Part shown: piece by piece, positions 37,004 to 46,807 of the stretch | How the letters are laid out: each line of letters begins with the position of its first letter | How positions within the stretch are numbered: the first letter of the stretch is position 1 | Assembly: GCA_963582345.1 (NCBI GenBank) | Contig: CAUZSN010000005.1 | Location: 1-61,116 of the forward strand | Source: CAUZSN01 sp963582345 | Lineage (GTDB): Bacteria; Planctomycetota; Planctomycetia; Planctomycetales; Planctomycetaceae | DNA: 61,116 bases | Direction: 5' to 3' | Translations under genes and position numbers: made by a program | Notes under the pieces: model-generated | Database searches by the model: none | The model's input: only the letters and a program-made list of their open reading frames with translations | Told to the model about the DNA's origin: nothing

Positions 37004-37448
37004 ATGAGAATCTTATTCCGGTTCATTTTGAGAACTCGCTTGTTGAGTCCCATCTTCCGTTCGCTGATGAGGTTCGTTGTCGAAATAATCGCTATTCCGC
37101 TGTTTCTAAGAAAAGTCATTCGGCTGCAAAGAGTTGGGCGAGGAACTGGAAAAGGATTTGGCGCAGTGATTTCGTGGCTCGTTGTTGCTGTTAGTGGCTA
37201 TAACCAACATGGAAGCTCTGCTATTTTCACGGGTTCCGCTGGCATTTCACGAGGGCGGCAACGCGGTGTGGATCGTCGTGAGACTGCTAATTCTGTTAGT
37301 GATCGAAGCGATGCCGGATCAGGACCTATTTGCCGTCGTCCATTCTGGACTGCCAAAGACGAACTACTCCAAGGAGCGCGGACTCAAAGGACATCTACGC
37401 GAATTTCACACGAAGTTTCGACCCATTTGTAAAGACATTGTGTGCTAG
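37004..37448 (+). pseudogene. Membrane protein gene with a single frameshift
   Basis: From ATG 37004 one frame carries MRILFRFILRTRLLSP, RFVVEIIAIPLFLRKVI and FGAVISWLVV, a membrane helix and basic loop. It then turns to junk. From 37182 the next frame continues with LLVAITNMEALLFSRVPLAF, a second helix and a soluble tail KTNYSKERGLKGHLREF ending at TAG 37448. One extra base near 37175-37185 explains the break. The corrected protein would be about 147 residues. Either a recent pseudogene or an assembly error. Confidence 0.5.
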
Positions 37449-37717
37449 CACCTAAACCGTTCAGCACCAGCATTTGCGATCATGGCGGAAATTTTCGGAG
37501 GCGAGTACGGAACACTGGACGATGACACTCACTGTTCTGTCGGAATTTTATCGGCGGGTTGCAATCCGCCGTTGTGAGCGACGAAGACTTCGGACCTGAA
37601 AGAAGCTCATCCAGCAAATAAACCGGAATCTCTCGACCGAAACGTTGCCAAACGCAAAGATGCTGGGTATGTATCAAAATAGTTCTTCCTACGACAAGGA
37701 ATACCGCGGAGTTCCCC

Positions 37718-39586
37718 ATGCCGCGAATCCATCAGCTCGATGCTGGAGTGGTCAACAAGATCGCTGCCGGAGAAGTCATTGAACGACCGGCCAGCGTCGT
37801 CAAGGAGTTGCTCGAAAACAGTATCGATGCGCTGGCGACGCGAGTCGACGTCGACATCACACAAGGTGGAGCCGATCAAATTCGCGTCGTCGATGACGGC
37901 AAAGGCATCCATCCCGATGATTTTCTGCTGGCGGTCCACAGTCACGCCACGAGCAAGATCAATTCAGCCGACGATTTGTTCCGCGTTAACACGATGGGAT
38001 TTCGCGGCGAAGCTCTGGCATCGATCTCCGAAGTCAGCCGCCTGCGAATCCGCAGCCGCCAGGACGCCAATACGGGTGTTGAACTGGAAGTGAACTGTGG
38101 CTATATCGAGCAACCGCAGCTGTGCGGTTGCCCTGCGGGGACTTTGGTCGAGGTGAGCCAATTATTCGTTAATACGCCAGTCCGCCGAAAATTTCTAAAA
38201 ACGACCGCGACTGAATTTGGCCACATCAGTGAACAGTTCACCCGGATCGCGTTGGCTCATCCCCGCACGCACATGGTTCTAAGGCACAACGAAAAAATAA
38301 TTTACGAATTACCCAGAACCAATCAGTTGGTCGATCGGCTTAGACTGTCATACGGTAGTGAACTGGACGATAAGTTGATCTGGGTTGAATCGGAAGCGAA
38401 CGACATTCGCATTTGGGGATACGTCGCGCACCCCAGTCACAGTAAATCGACTCGTAAGGGTCAGTACTTGTATTTGAATGGCCGATGCATTCAGGATCGT
38501 TCGTTGGGACACGCATTGAGCGAAGCCTACCGCGGATTGCTGATGGTCGGCCGGCAGCCGATCGCATTCTTGTTTTTGGAAATGCCCGCAAGTTTGGTCG
38601 ACGTGAATGTCCATCCAACCAAAGTAGAAGTCCGCTTTCGCGACAGCCAACAAATCTATCGTCAGTTACTGTCTACGATCCGAACGAAATTTTTGAGTGC
38701 TGATTTGGAATCAGATCTGCGAGTTCTCCACGCGGCAGACATGCCTCCGAAGCGTGTTCCACAGACCGAACATCAACGTGAACTTAAGATAGAACTGGCA
38801 GACTGGGCCAGCCAGAAAAGTTGTCCGGCTAAGACAGTTCTGTTGACATCAGACGGCGCCGTGAAATCGCAGTCCGAAGGTGCTAATTTGCTATCTGGTG
38901 CTTGGTTGCCGGCGGATATTGGCAGCACGCTTGCGCCCAGCGAACTTTCAGATACGAATGTATCCGTGGAGGCCGAAGCAGGGTTTGTTTCATCGAGGAC
39001 TTCTGTCAAACCGACTATCCGTGCCATACAGATTCACGATCGCTACCTTGTCACGGAAACTGAAAATGGTCTTGCGGTCATCGATCAACACGCACTTCAC
39101 GAGCGGGTGATGTATGAGTACCTGCGACAGCGAGTTCTGGCTGGATCGATTGAATCGCAGCAAATGCTTGTCCCGGAGACGATCGAAGTAAGTCACAAGG
39201 AAGCGTCGTTGTTGCTGGAACATGTTGCACTTTTGGCGCAACTTGGTATCGGAATCGAGGAGTTTGGCAAGAACACGATACTTCTGAATCGCTACCCCGT
39301 CATGTTGGTAAACGCGAACTGGCCACAAATTGTTCGCGACATCGCCGAACAGATCGATAGTCGTGAGAAAAAACCAAATCGGCGCGATATACTCGACAAG
39401 TTATTGCATATAATGTCGTGCACGGCGGCCGTCAAGGCAGGGCAACGACTGAAGCCGGAAGAGATCGAAAGTCTGCTAGCTCAACGGCATCTGATTGACG
39501 ATGCCCACCACTGTCCGCACGGCCGGCCAACTGCGTTAGTTCTGAGTCAATCCGAATTGGATCGACAGTTCGGCCGGTTGGGCTGA
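37718..39586 (+). CDS. mutL: DNA mismatch repair protein MutL, endonuclease type
   Basis: Couples mismatch recognition by MutS to strand incision. The N-terminal GHKL ATPase has the motifs ELLENSIDA, DDGKGI and GFRGEAL. The C-terminal dimer domain carries DQHALHERVMYE near residue 456, the DQHA-x2-E-x4-E nuclease motif, and CPHGRPTAL at the end. So it is the nicking type found in bacteria without MutH. The length of 622 is normal. mutS is not in the window. Confidence 0.96.
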   Translation: MPRIHQLDAGVVNKIAAGEVIERPASVVKELLENSIDALATRVDVDITQGGADQIRVVDDGKGIHPDDFLLAVHSHATSKINSADDLFRVNTMGFRGEALASISEVSRLRIRSRQDANTGVELEVNCGYIEQPQLCGCPAGTLVEVSQLFVNTPVRRKFLKTTATEFGHISEQFTRIALAHPRTHMVLRHNEKIIYELPRTNQLVDRLRLSYGSELDDKLIWVESEANDIRIWGYVAHPSHSKSTRKGQYLYLNGRCIQDRSLGHALSEAYRGLLMVGRQPIAFLFLEMPASLVDVNVHPTKVEVRFRDSQQIYRQLLSTIRTKFLSADLESDLRVLHAADMPPKRVPQTEHQRELKIELADWASQKSCPAKTVLLTSDGAVKSQSEGANLLSGAWLPADIGSTLAPSELSDTNVSVEAEAGFVSSRTSVKPTIRAIQIHDRYLVTETENGLAVIDQHALHERVMYEYLRQRVLAGSIESQQMLVPETIEVSHKEASLLLEHVALLAQLGIGIEEFGKNTILLNRYPVMLVNANWPQIVRDIAEQIDSREKKPNRRDILDKLLHIMSCTAAVKAGQRLKPEEIESLLAQRHLIDDAHHCPHGRPTALVLSQSELDRQFGRLG

Positions 39587-39694
39587 CTTCGTTGGTGCTA
39601 TGTTGATTCGTTACTATCGTCATTCCGATCGATAGTCTTTTCGTGCATTCATCGCTGTGGCATTGACACGATTCGGTGACGGAGGCGCGTGTTC

Positions 39695-41230
39695 ATGATC
39701 TGCGTCAGCATTGGCCGCTCGCGGCATAAAATGATAGTCCACGAGCATCGCGCACTTGCCGAAAAGGGCGCTGAATTGGTCGAATTGCGGCTCGACTGGT
39801 TGGCTGGACTTCCGAATCTGGCTCGCTTGATCAATGACCGGCCGACTCCCGTCGTGATCACATGCCGCCGAAAAAGTGAACAGGGACGTTGGACAAGCAG
39901 CGAGGATCAGCGCATTACCGTGCTGCGTGCTGCCATTGCTGCAGGAGTGGAATATGTCGATTTAGAAGAAGATGTTGCCCAACAGATTCAGCGATACGCC
40001 GACACAAAGCGGATCGTCAGCCATCATGACTTCGAACAGACGCCCGAAGACCTTGAGATAATTCACGCTCGACTTTGTAAACTGGATCCGGACATCGTCA
40101 AATTGGTCACAATGGCCAACTCAGCCAACGATATGGTGCGGGTCTTGCGACTCGTCAAAGAGTCCGATGTGCCGACAGTCGGATTTTGTATGGGAGAATG
40201 GGGCTTGGCTAGCCGTGTTCTGTGTGGCAAGTTTGGGGCTCCGTTTACGTACGCGAGTTTCAGCTCACGTCGTGTCGTGGCGCCAGGCCAGTTGTCATTT
40301 GATGCAATGAAGGATTTGTATCGATTTGACAGTATTAATTCCGAAACTCAGGTTTACGGAGTACTGGGAGACCCCATCGGCCACAGCTTAAGTCCACTGA
40401 TTCATAACACAGCGTTTCGCGATGCGGATCTGAATTGCGTCTATTTGCCATTTCGTGTCGCTAAGAACGCTCTTTCGTCGACACTTGACGAATTCGAATT
40501 GTTCGACGTCCGCGGCTACAGCGTCACCATTCCGCACAAACAAGCAGTTCTGGAAAAATCTCAGTATCTGGACGAAGCCGTGCAGGAGATCGGCGCTGCT
40601 AACACGCTGTTCAAGGACGATCAGGGACACTGGCGCACATCCAATACCGATTACGATGCGGCGTTGGAGAGTATCCGTTTGGGCCTGTCTAGTCGAAGGT
40701 TTGGCGACGCTGATACTGAAGACACAACTGATGGATTGGAAATAGAATTGAAAGGAAAAAAAGTTTTGATGTTCGGCGCTGGCGGCGTGGCACGTGCGAT
40801 TGGATTGGGAATTGTCCGTTCGAATGCGGAGTTGACGATTACCAATCGAACTCACCAACGTGCCATCAGGTTGGCGGAGGAACTAGGCTGCCAGCACATT
40901 CCATGGGCCGACCGCGACCTGGTTGGCGCCGATATTTTGATTAACTGCACGCCTGTTGGGATGCATCCGAACGTCGGCGAGTCGCCGTTTTCGGCCGATT
41001 GGTTGAATGAACAGATGTTGGTTTTCGATACCGTGTACAATCCGGAAGAAACCGTTTTGATCGGGCAGGCCCGCGAAAAAGGCTGCCGCACCGTGACCGG
41101 ATTGGAAATGTTTGTCCGGCAGGCGGCCATGCAATTTCAATGTTTTACAGGTAAGCCGGTGCCGCTGGAGCAAATGCAGAAAACTGTGCGGGAATATATC
41201 GACGGCGCAATAGAATGGTCATCACGCTAA
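39695..41230 (+). CDS. aroDE: Fused 3-dehydroquinate dehydratase (type I)/shikimate dehydrogenase
   Basis: Two consecutive shikimate-pathway steps in one chain. The N-terminal type I dehydroquinase (about 1-215) has ELRLDW, the catalytic His in VSHHDF and the Schiff-base Lys in DIVKLVTMAN. The C-terminal shikimate dehydrogenase (about 225-500) has GDPIGHSLSP, the catalytic Lys in IPHKQAV, TSNTDYDA and the NADP motif GAGGVARAI. ATG 39695 is nine bases after GGAGG; a GTG at 39689 is too close to it. The fusion also occurs in plants and Chlamydiae. It overlaps aroK by 16 bp. Confidence 0.95.
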   Translation: MICVSIGRSRHKMIVHEHRALAEKGAELVELRLDWLAGLPNLARLINDRPTPVVITCRRKSEQGRWTSSEDQRITVLRAAIAAGVEYVDLEEDVAQQIQRYADTKRIVSHHDFEQTPEDLEIIHARLCKLDPDIVKLVTMANSANDMVRVLRLVKESDVPTVGFCMGEWGLASRVLCGKFGAPFTYASFSSRRVVAPGQLSFDAMKDLYRFDSINSETQVYGVLGDPIGHSLSPLIHNTAFRDADLNCVYLPFRVAKNALSSTLDEFELFDVRGYSVTIPHKQAVLEKSQYLDEAVQEIGAANTLFKDDQGHWRTSNTDYDAALESIRLGLSSRRFGDADTEDTTDGLEIELKGKKVLMFGAGGVARAIGLGIVRSNAELTITNRTHQRAIRLAEELGCQHIPWADRDLVGADILINCTPVGMHPNVGESPFSADWLNEQMLVFDTVYNPEETVLIGQAREKGCRTVTGLEMFVRQAAMQFQCFTGKPVPLEQMQKTVREYIDGAIEWSSR

Positions 41231-41748
41231 TCGGATACCGGGGAAGTGGAAAAAGCTGCGTGGCAGTTCCTCTGGCCAGCCGTCTCGGTTGGGATTGGAT
41301 CGACGCCGACGGCGAACTGGAACGCCGCGCGGGACGAAGTATCCGCGATATTTTTGCGATCGACGGCGAAGATCACTTTCGTGTGCTGGAACAAAAAATC
41401 ATCAGCCAGTTGTTGGCGCGCGACAAATTGGTCATCGCTGCGGGAGGCGGAGCAATCTTGAATGAGCAAACGCGGCGTGAAATAAAATCGGCTGGTCCCG
41501 TCGTCTGGCTGCAGGCGTCTGCCGACGCGATCGAACGTCGCCTTACAGCCGATCCAATGACCATTCAGCGTCGGCCCAATCTGACGACGGCGGGCGGCAG
41601 AAGCGAAATCGAGGTCTTGCTCGCCCAGCGAGATCCGCTATATCGGGGATGTGCAACACTTGCTATCAAGACAGACAACTTAAGTATCGATGAAATCGTC
41701 GAGTGCATCTTGCAGTCCCTTGATGGGGTCGTCCGCAAAGAAAGTTGA
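41215..41748 (+). CDS. aroK: Shikimate kinase
   Basis: Phosphorylates shikimate with ATP, directly following the AroDE reactions. It has the Walker A GYRGSGKS, D-x-D in WIDADGELE, and AAGGGAILN. The 177-residue length is normal. It starts inside the end of aroDE and its TGA overlaps the TTG start of the prepilin peptidase, so all three are coupled. Confidence 0.95.
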   Translation: MVITLIGYRGSGKSCVAVPLASRLGWDWIDADGELERRAGRSIRDIFAIDGEDHFRVLEQKIISQLLARDKLVIAAGGGAILNEQTRREIKSAGPVVWLQASADAIERRLTADPMTIQRRPNLTTAGGRSEIEVLLAQRDPLYRGCATLAIKTDNLSIDEIVECILQSLDGVVRKES

Positions 41749-43118
41749 ACGTGATACCATTCGGTTGTCCTCTGTGGATCGTTCTTATCTTAGTATTCCT
41801 CTATGGGGCGGTGTTGGGAAGTTTTCTGAACGTTTGCATTTACCGCATTCCGCAGAAGGAAAATCTTTGGGTATCTCTCAAGGGACTGGGCAGCCCGCCT
41901 TCCTATTGTCCCGGCTGCAAGAATCACATTTCTCCTCTAGACAACATTCCTGTCATCGGCTGGCTAAAACTTGGTGGCCGTTGCCGCTTTTGCGACATGC
42001 GAATTTCGGTGCGATATCCACTGATCGAATTCTTCAACGGCTTAATTTTCGCGGTGGTTTATTGGCTGGAAATTCCCGGCCACTATGGTGCCAACATCAC
42101 CGACGGTGGATTGTATTCGATTTTGGGGCCGCAAGGGCTTGTGGATTCGTTCTGGCTATCGCCAACAGCCATTTTACATTGGCGCTATGCATATCACATA
42201 GTGTTGCTAGAAGCATTGATCGTCGCGACATTTATCGACATCGACATCCGAATCATCCCTGACGGATCAACTCTTCCGGCCATGGCGGTTGGCGTCTTAT
42301 GTGCGTTGGCAATCGGACAGGTGCACCTAGCCCCATTGTGGTTCCAAGAACCCAGTCTCGTGCGATCAACTGGTCTCATCTTGCCCGACTGGTTAAACGG
42401 GCTACTAAACCAACCGGCCAATGTGGGACGATTCTATGTGCCTCAGTGGATCACCGCGCATTCGCATTGGCATGGTCTGCTGGTCAGCATAACGGGCCTT
42501 GCGGTTGGTGGTGGGATTGTCTGGGCAGTTCGGCTAATTGGCTTTTGGGTATTGCGACAAGAGGCGATGGGTTTCGGTGACGTGGTGCTGATGGCATGCA
42601 TCGGTGCCTTTTTTGGTTGGCAACCTACAGTTGTTGTGTTCTTCATTGCTCCGGTCTGTGCGATCGTCGTGGTCGCCGGTTGTTGGATCTTTTGGCAACA
42701 TCGTGAGATTCCTTATGGCCCGTACCTAAGTTCGGCGGCGCTTATCGTCATCATTGGCTGGAAGCAAATCTGGCCAATTGCCGAACGTCTTTTCGCGTTC
42801 GGTCCGATTATAATCGTGCTGGCAATGTTTATGGGCGTCATGCTGATTGCCATTCTTCATCTTGTGCAACTTCTAAAACGAATGTTGGGAATCCCGCTCT
42901 ATCCCGATCCGTGGATTGAAGAATGGACGTCCGCTGACCAGTTGGCTCATTTCTCTGGCGAGACGATTGAGTTCTATCAGGGACACTGGCAGCCTGAACT
43001 ATGTGAAGAATGGTTGGGAATCCCTTCTGGTCGCGGCACCGCACACGAACAAATCTGGCGACGCGGTTGCAGATGCCACACCAGTCGCGATTGGCATCTG
43101 CGGCAGAGCGAAATGTAA
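41745..43118 (+). CDS. Prepilin peptidase (A24 family) with an enlarged central region
   Basis: Cleaves the leader from type IV pilin or type II secretion pseudopilins and methylates the new N-terminus. It has the two CxxC zinc pairs (C55-C58 and C80-C83), the aspartate pair DIDIRIIPD (165-173) and GFGD (276-279). The 457 residues exceed the usual 250-290 because about 65 residues are inserted between the two catalytic Asp sites and a long C-terminal tail follows. The TTG start overlaps the aroK stop; GTG 41751 is the alternative. Confidence 0.88.
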   Translation: MNVIPFGCPLWIVLILVFLYGAVLGSFLNVCIYRIPQKENLWVSLKGLGSPPSYCPGCKNHISPLDNIPVIGWLKLGGRCRFCDMRISVRYPLIEFFNGLIFAVVYWLEIPGHYGANITDGGLYSILGPQGLVDSFWLSPTAILHWRYAYHIVLLEALIVATFIDIDIRIIPDGSTLPAMAVGVLCALAIGQVHLAPLWFQEPSLVRSTGLILPDWLNGLLNQPANVGRFYVPQWITAHSHWHGLLVSITGLAVGGGIVWAVRLIGFWVLRQEAMGFGDVVLMACIGAFFGWQPTVVVFFIAPVCAIVVVAGCWIFWQHREIPYGPYLSSAALIVIIGWKQIWPIAERLFAFGPIIIVLAMFMGVMLIAILHLVQLLKRMLGIPLYPDPWIEEWTSADQLAHFSGETIEFYQGHWQPELCEEWLGIPSGRGTAHEQIWRRGCRCHTSRDWHLRQSEM

Positions 43119-43283
43119 TTTACTGAACCCTCCCAGCCGCCAAATCTCTTTTATAGAATAGAAATTGACCTCTGTAGAACTACGAACCATTCATCTGTCT
43201 CTCAAGTCGTTATTTGTAATCAACCGTTGAGTTTTTCGATCGAATCGCGAGCAATGTGGAAGTGGGCCCTTCCAGGCTGACTG

Positions 43284-43302
43284 GACGGCCTGAAAGGCCG
43301 TC
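43284..43302 (+). other. Short hairpin just upstream of hisH
   Basis: GACGGCCT and AGGCCGTC form an 8-bp perfect stem with a GAA loop, 20 bp before the hisH ATG. It overlaps the place of the ribosome-binding site and may modulate translation. No T-run follows, so it is not an obvious terminator. Confidence 0.4.
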
Positions 43303-43321
43303 GAGCCGTATTGAATTTGTT

Positions 43322-43927
43322 ATGATCAAAATTGTTGACTACGGAATGGGTAATCTGCGAAGCGTCCAGAAAGCGTTCGAGAAACTGGGTGTCGAGGCCG
43401 CCATCTGCACGAAAGCCGCGAATTTGTTAGACGCCCAGAAAATGGTTCTGCCAGGCGTCGGCGCGTTTCGTGATGCCATTGGCGAACTGAAAAAGCAGGG
43501 AATGGTCGAGCCGATTCTGAAACACATCGAAGCAGACAAACCATTCCTGGGCATCTGTTTAGGTCTACAACTATTGTTCGACGTCAGCTATGAGGATGGC
43601 CAATGGGAAGGGCTGGGAATCATTCCCGGAAAAGTTGTGCGTTTCGAGAATCAGCCCGGCTTGAAAATTCCGCACATGGGCTGGAACCGACTACAGATCA
43701 CCGAACAATTCCCGTTGATGAACGGCATACCAAATGAATCGCACTTCTATTTCGTGCACAGTTTTTACGTCGTTCCCAATGACGACTCGGTTGTGGTCGC
43801 GTACACGGAACACGGAACACGTTTTGTATCGGCCATCGGTCGTCGAAACCTGTTTGCAACGCAATTTCACCCGGAAAAAAGCCAACGTTTAGGATTGAAA
43901 TTGTTGAGAAATTTTGCAGCGATGTAA
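43322..43927 (+). CDS. hisH: Imidazole glycerol phosphate synthase, glutaminase subunit HisH
   Basis: Releases ammonia from glutamine for HisF in histidine synthesis. The nucleophile Cys is in FLGICLGLQLLF and the catalytic His in FATQFHPEKSQ, with the following Glu of the triad. ATG 43322 starts at MIKIVDYGMGNL, the usual N-terminus; 22 codons of open frame upstream are not part of the family. hisA follows 80 bp away; hisF is not visible in the window. Confidence 0.94.
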   Translation: MIKIVDYGMGNLRSVQKAFEKLGVEAAICTKAANLLDAQKMVLPGVGAFRDAIGELKKQGMVEPILKHIEADKPFLGICLGLQLLFDVSYEDGQWEGLGIIPGKVVRFENQPGLKIPHMGWNRLQITEQFPLMNGIPNESHFYFVHSFYVVPNDDSVVVAYTEHGTRFVSAIGRRNLFATQFHPEKSQRLGLKLLRNFAAM

Positions 43928-44007
43928 GATTTTATGTCGGGCGATCACGACGTGAGGATGTGCTCGAATCAAATTGCGAACTACTGACAACGACAATTGA
44001 CAACACA

Positions 44008-44751
44008 ATGCAAATCATTCCCGCTATCGACCTTCGTGACGGAAGATGCGTTCGACTAAGGCAAGGCGATTACTCGCAAGAGACAATCTTTAGCGATGAT
44101 CCGGTCGAAATTGCCTGCCGTTGGGCCGAGGAAGGCGCCGAACGTTTGCACCTCGTCGACCTGGACGGCGCACGTGCAGGCCAACCGGTCAATCACGAAG
44201 TCGTTCGCTCGATTGTCAAGGGCGTTGAAATTCCTTGCCAATTGGGCGGCGGAATTCGCGACGAAGCCGCAATCCGTCAAATGCTCAACGAAATCGGTGT
44301 TGACCGTGTGATCATCGGTACTCAAGCATTGAAGCAGCCGGTCTGGTTTCGCCAAATGGTCGTCGCCTTTCCCAATACATTGGTGCTAGGCCTCGACGCT
44401 CGCGATGGAATGGTTGCCACGGAAGGCTGGATGGATCTGTCTCAAACTCCGGTCATCGAACTGGCCCGTCAATACGCTGATTTGGACTTGGCTGCGATCA
44501 TTTTCACCAACATTGCTAATGACGGCATGATGCAGGGAATCGACGACACGACGATCGACAATCTGATTGAGTTAGCCGGATTGAGCATGGGGGTCATTGC
44601 ATCTGGCGGCGTAACGACTCTTGATGACATTCGGAAACTGTCAACCGTCGCCAGAGCTCATCCGTGCCTTGTTGGTGCAATCATCGGCCGAGCTCTCTGC
44701 GAAGAAAGCATAAGGCTCCCAGAAGCGTTGCAAGCCGTCGTGGTTGATTAG
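44008..44751 (+). CDS. hisA: ProFAR isomerase HisA
   Basis: Isomerises ProFAR to PRFAR in histidine synthesis; TIM barrel. The start ATG 44008 gives MQIIPAIDLRDGRCVRL with the catalytic Asp. The second Asp is in LGLDARDGMV, and IASGGVTTLDDI closes the phosphate site. The length of 247 is normal. It follows hisH, with which it forms part of the pathway. Confidence 0.95.
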   Translation: MQIIPAIDLRDGRCVRLRQGDYSQETIFSDDPVEIACRWAEEGAERLHLVDLDGARAGQPVNHEVVRSIVKGVEIPCQLGGGIRDEAAIRQMLNEIGVDRVIIGTQALKQPVWFRQMVVAFPNTLVLGLDARDGMVATEGWMDLSQTPVIELARQYADLDLAAIIFTNIANDGMMQGIDDTTIDNLIELAGLSMGVIASGGVTTLDDIRKLSTVARAHPCLVGAIIGRALCEESIRLPEALQAVVVD

Positions 44752-44805
44752 TGATCACGCCCTGGCAACTCATCATTGCGCTATAAATCCAGGGTGCAAC
44801 CTGCG

Positions 44806-46269
44806 TCATCCTTTGATCACGCCGATCGGCCGCATGCGGGCAACCTTCATTGAGAGGCCTGCTGTGTGAACCACATCGACGACCAAGTTGACGTCTTTAT
44901 AGGCGTCGGGTTGCTCTTCGGCTAGACCGCGCCAACTGCGGGCGCGGGCGATGACGCCTCTGTTGGCGAGTTCTTTGTCGATACGGCGGCCTTTGGCGGA
45001 TTTGACAGCTTTGGTACGGCTCATGATACGACCGGCTCCGTGGCATGTTGTACCGAAGGTTTGGTGCATGCTGCCCTGCTGTCCAGCCAAAACCCAACTG
45101 GCGCGACCCATGTCGCCGGGGATAAAAACGGGCTGACCGATCTTGCGGTAGCTATCCGGGATTTCGGGATGACCGGGAGGAAAGGCACGAGTCGCACCCT
45201 TACGGTGCACCCAAACGCCCTTGCAACCGTCGTCGATGCTGTGTTCTTCGAATTTGGCAATGTTGTGGGCGACGTCGTAGACCAGATTCATCTGCAGTTC
45301 GCGCCACGGTCGACTGAAGACCGTTTGGAAGACTTCGCGGGTTTGCCACATCAAGAGTTGTCGGTTGCACCAGGCGAAGTTGGCTGCAGCGCGCATTGCT
45401 CCTAGGTAATGACATCCTTCGGGACTGTTGACCGGAGCGCACGCCAACTGGCGGTCGGGCAGCTCGATTCCATACTTTTTGGGCACGCCGCGCAACAGCC
45501 TCAGTGCGTCGTCGCAGACTTGATAGCCTAGCCCGCGCGAACCGGAATGAATCATGACGCAAACCATGTCCTTTTGAATGCCCATGGTCGCAGCGGCTTC
45601 GTCGTCGAAGATCGTATCAACGACTTGCACCTCGAGAAAATGATTGCCAGAACCCAGCGTCCCACACTGGTTGGTACCCCGATCCAATGCTCGCTCGCTG
45701 ACATTGTCCGGTTCGGCATCCTGAAGACAGCCATGCGCTTCGGTGTGTTCGATATCGCCCTCGGTTGCGAGTTCGCGTCGTTTCAAGAAATTAACACCTT
45801 TGCTCATCAACTCACGCAATTCCTGGTGGTTGAACCGATATTTTCCCGACTTGCCCACACCGGTGGGGACCTGCCGGAACAGTTCTTCGACCAAAGTCGA
45901 CAAATGCGGCTTGACGTCCTGGTAAAACAAATTGGAACGGACCAAGCGCACACCACAATTGATGTCATAGCCGATACCGCCCGGTGAGATGACTCCTCCT
46001 TCGTCTGGGTCGGTCGCACAGACACCGCCAATGCTGAAACCGTAGCCCCAGTGAATGTCGGGCATCGCTAGGCTGGCGATTTGGATGCCCGGTAACGTGG
46101 CCACGTTGGCGACTTGTTCGGCCGCTTGGTCTTTGCGCACTTGCTCGATCAACTCTTCGCTGGCATAGATTAGTCCATCGACGCGCATACCCGGTTTGTA
46201 ACTCTTGGGAATCCGCCAACAGCATTCGCCCACTCGTTCCAGCGGTCCTGCATATACCTGCTTTGCCAT
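44806..46269 (-). CDS. rtcB: RNA-splicing ligase RtcB
   Basis: Joins RNA 2',3'-cyclic phosphate or 3'-phosphate ends to 5'-OH ends, using GTP and Mn2+. It has DIHWGYGF (71-78), the metal-binding Cys in DINCGVR (102-108), LGSGNHFLEV and the guanylylated His in TTCHGAGR. The 487-residue length is normal. Archease lies 18 bp upstream on the same strand, as is common for this pair. Confidence 0.96.
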   Translation of the reverse strand: MAKQVYAGPLERVGECCWRIPKSYKPGMRVDGLIYASEELIEQVRKDQAAEQVANVATLPGIQIASLAMPDIHWGYGFSIGGVCATDPDEGGVISPGGIGYDINCGVRLVRSNLFYQDVKPHLSTLVEELFRQVPTGVGKSGKYRFNHQELRELMSKGVNFLKRRELATEGDIEHTEAHGCLQDAEPDNVSERALDRGTNQCGTLGSGNHFLEVQVVDTIFDDEAAATMGIQKDMVCVMIHSGSRGLGYQVCDDALRLLRGVPKKYGIELPDRQLACAPVNSPEGCHYLGAMRAAANFAWCNRQLLMWQTREVFQTVFSRPWRELQMNLVYDVAHNIAKFEEHSIDDGCKGVWVHRKGATRAFPPGHPEIPDSYRKIGQPVFIPGDMGRASWVLAGQQGSMHQTFGTTCHGAGRIMSRTKAVKSAKGRRIDKELANRGVIARARSWRGLAEEQPDAYKDVNLVVDVVHTAGLSMKVARMRPIGVIKG

Positions 46270-46287
46270 TGTTTTGGTTTCTAGGAT

Positions 46288-46698
46288 TCAGATATCAACA
46301 ATCACTTCCGCGAGCCAACCGTCGACCGTTTGTTCTACTTTCAATTGATGATAAGTGATGGCTTTCACTTCGTGCGATAGGCGGTGTTGTTCTTGAGACA
46401 CTTGTTCGCCGCGAGCGGTAGCGGCCAACCCGCTATCATTTACTTCGACGCTGAATTCTTTGAACAGCCACTGTTCGCTATTGAAATGGAATAAGAGTAC
46501 ATTCAGCCAGTCAAAGAACAGGTAATCCGTATCAGCTTCATCGATGTTGATCGGAATATCATTCACCAGGTGTAGGTCGTCTAATTTTTCAACAATTATC
46601 GACGTCAACCCTCGGCCTGCCTCGGCAAACAGCGTATTCAAGTCCGCGGCACGTACTCGCAGTCCCAGATCGGCGGTGTGGTCGAACGTTTCAAACAT
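46288..46698 (-). CDS. Archease
   Basis: A small protein that helps RtcB through its guanylylation and reaction cycle. The start MFETFDHTADLG has the metal-binding Asp and His. A Leu/Asp-rich central segment (YLFFDWLNVLLFHF) and the conserved AITYHQL follow. ATG 46698 is chosen over the TTG three bases earlier. It is 137 residues and just upstream of rtcB; both are likely one transcript. Confidence 0.93.
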   Translation of the reverse strand: MFETFDHTADLGLRVRAADLNTLFAEAGRGLTSIIVEKLDDLHLVNDIPINIDEADTDYLFFDWLNVLLFHFNSEQWLFKEFSVEVNDSGLAATARGEQVSQEQHRLSHEVKAITYHQLKVEQTVDGWLAEVIVDI

Positions 46699-46807
46699 CA
46701 ATCAAAGTCCACAATACGTCGACAGGTTGGATTACAGGCGGCGAACTAATTGGTTCGCATTGGAGCCGTTGTCGTTATACCAAACTTTTCATACAAACGA
46801 ATCTGCT

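Noticed and set aside
44751..44824. TGATCACGCC occurring twice near the hisA and rtcB 3' ends
   Set aside because: Only two copies, no symmetry with gene ends; chance is likely.
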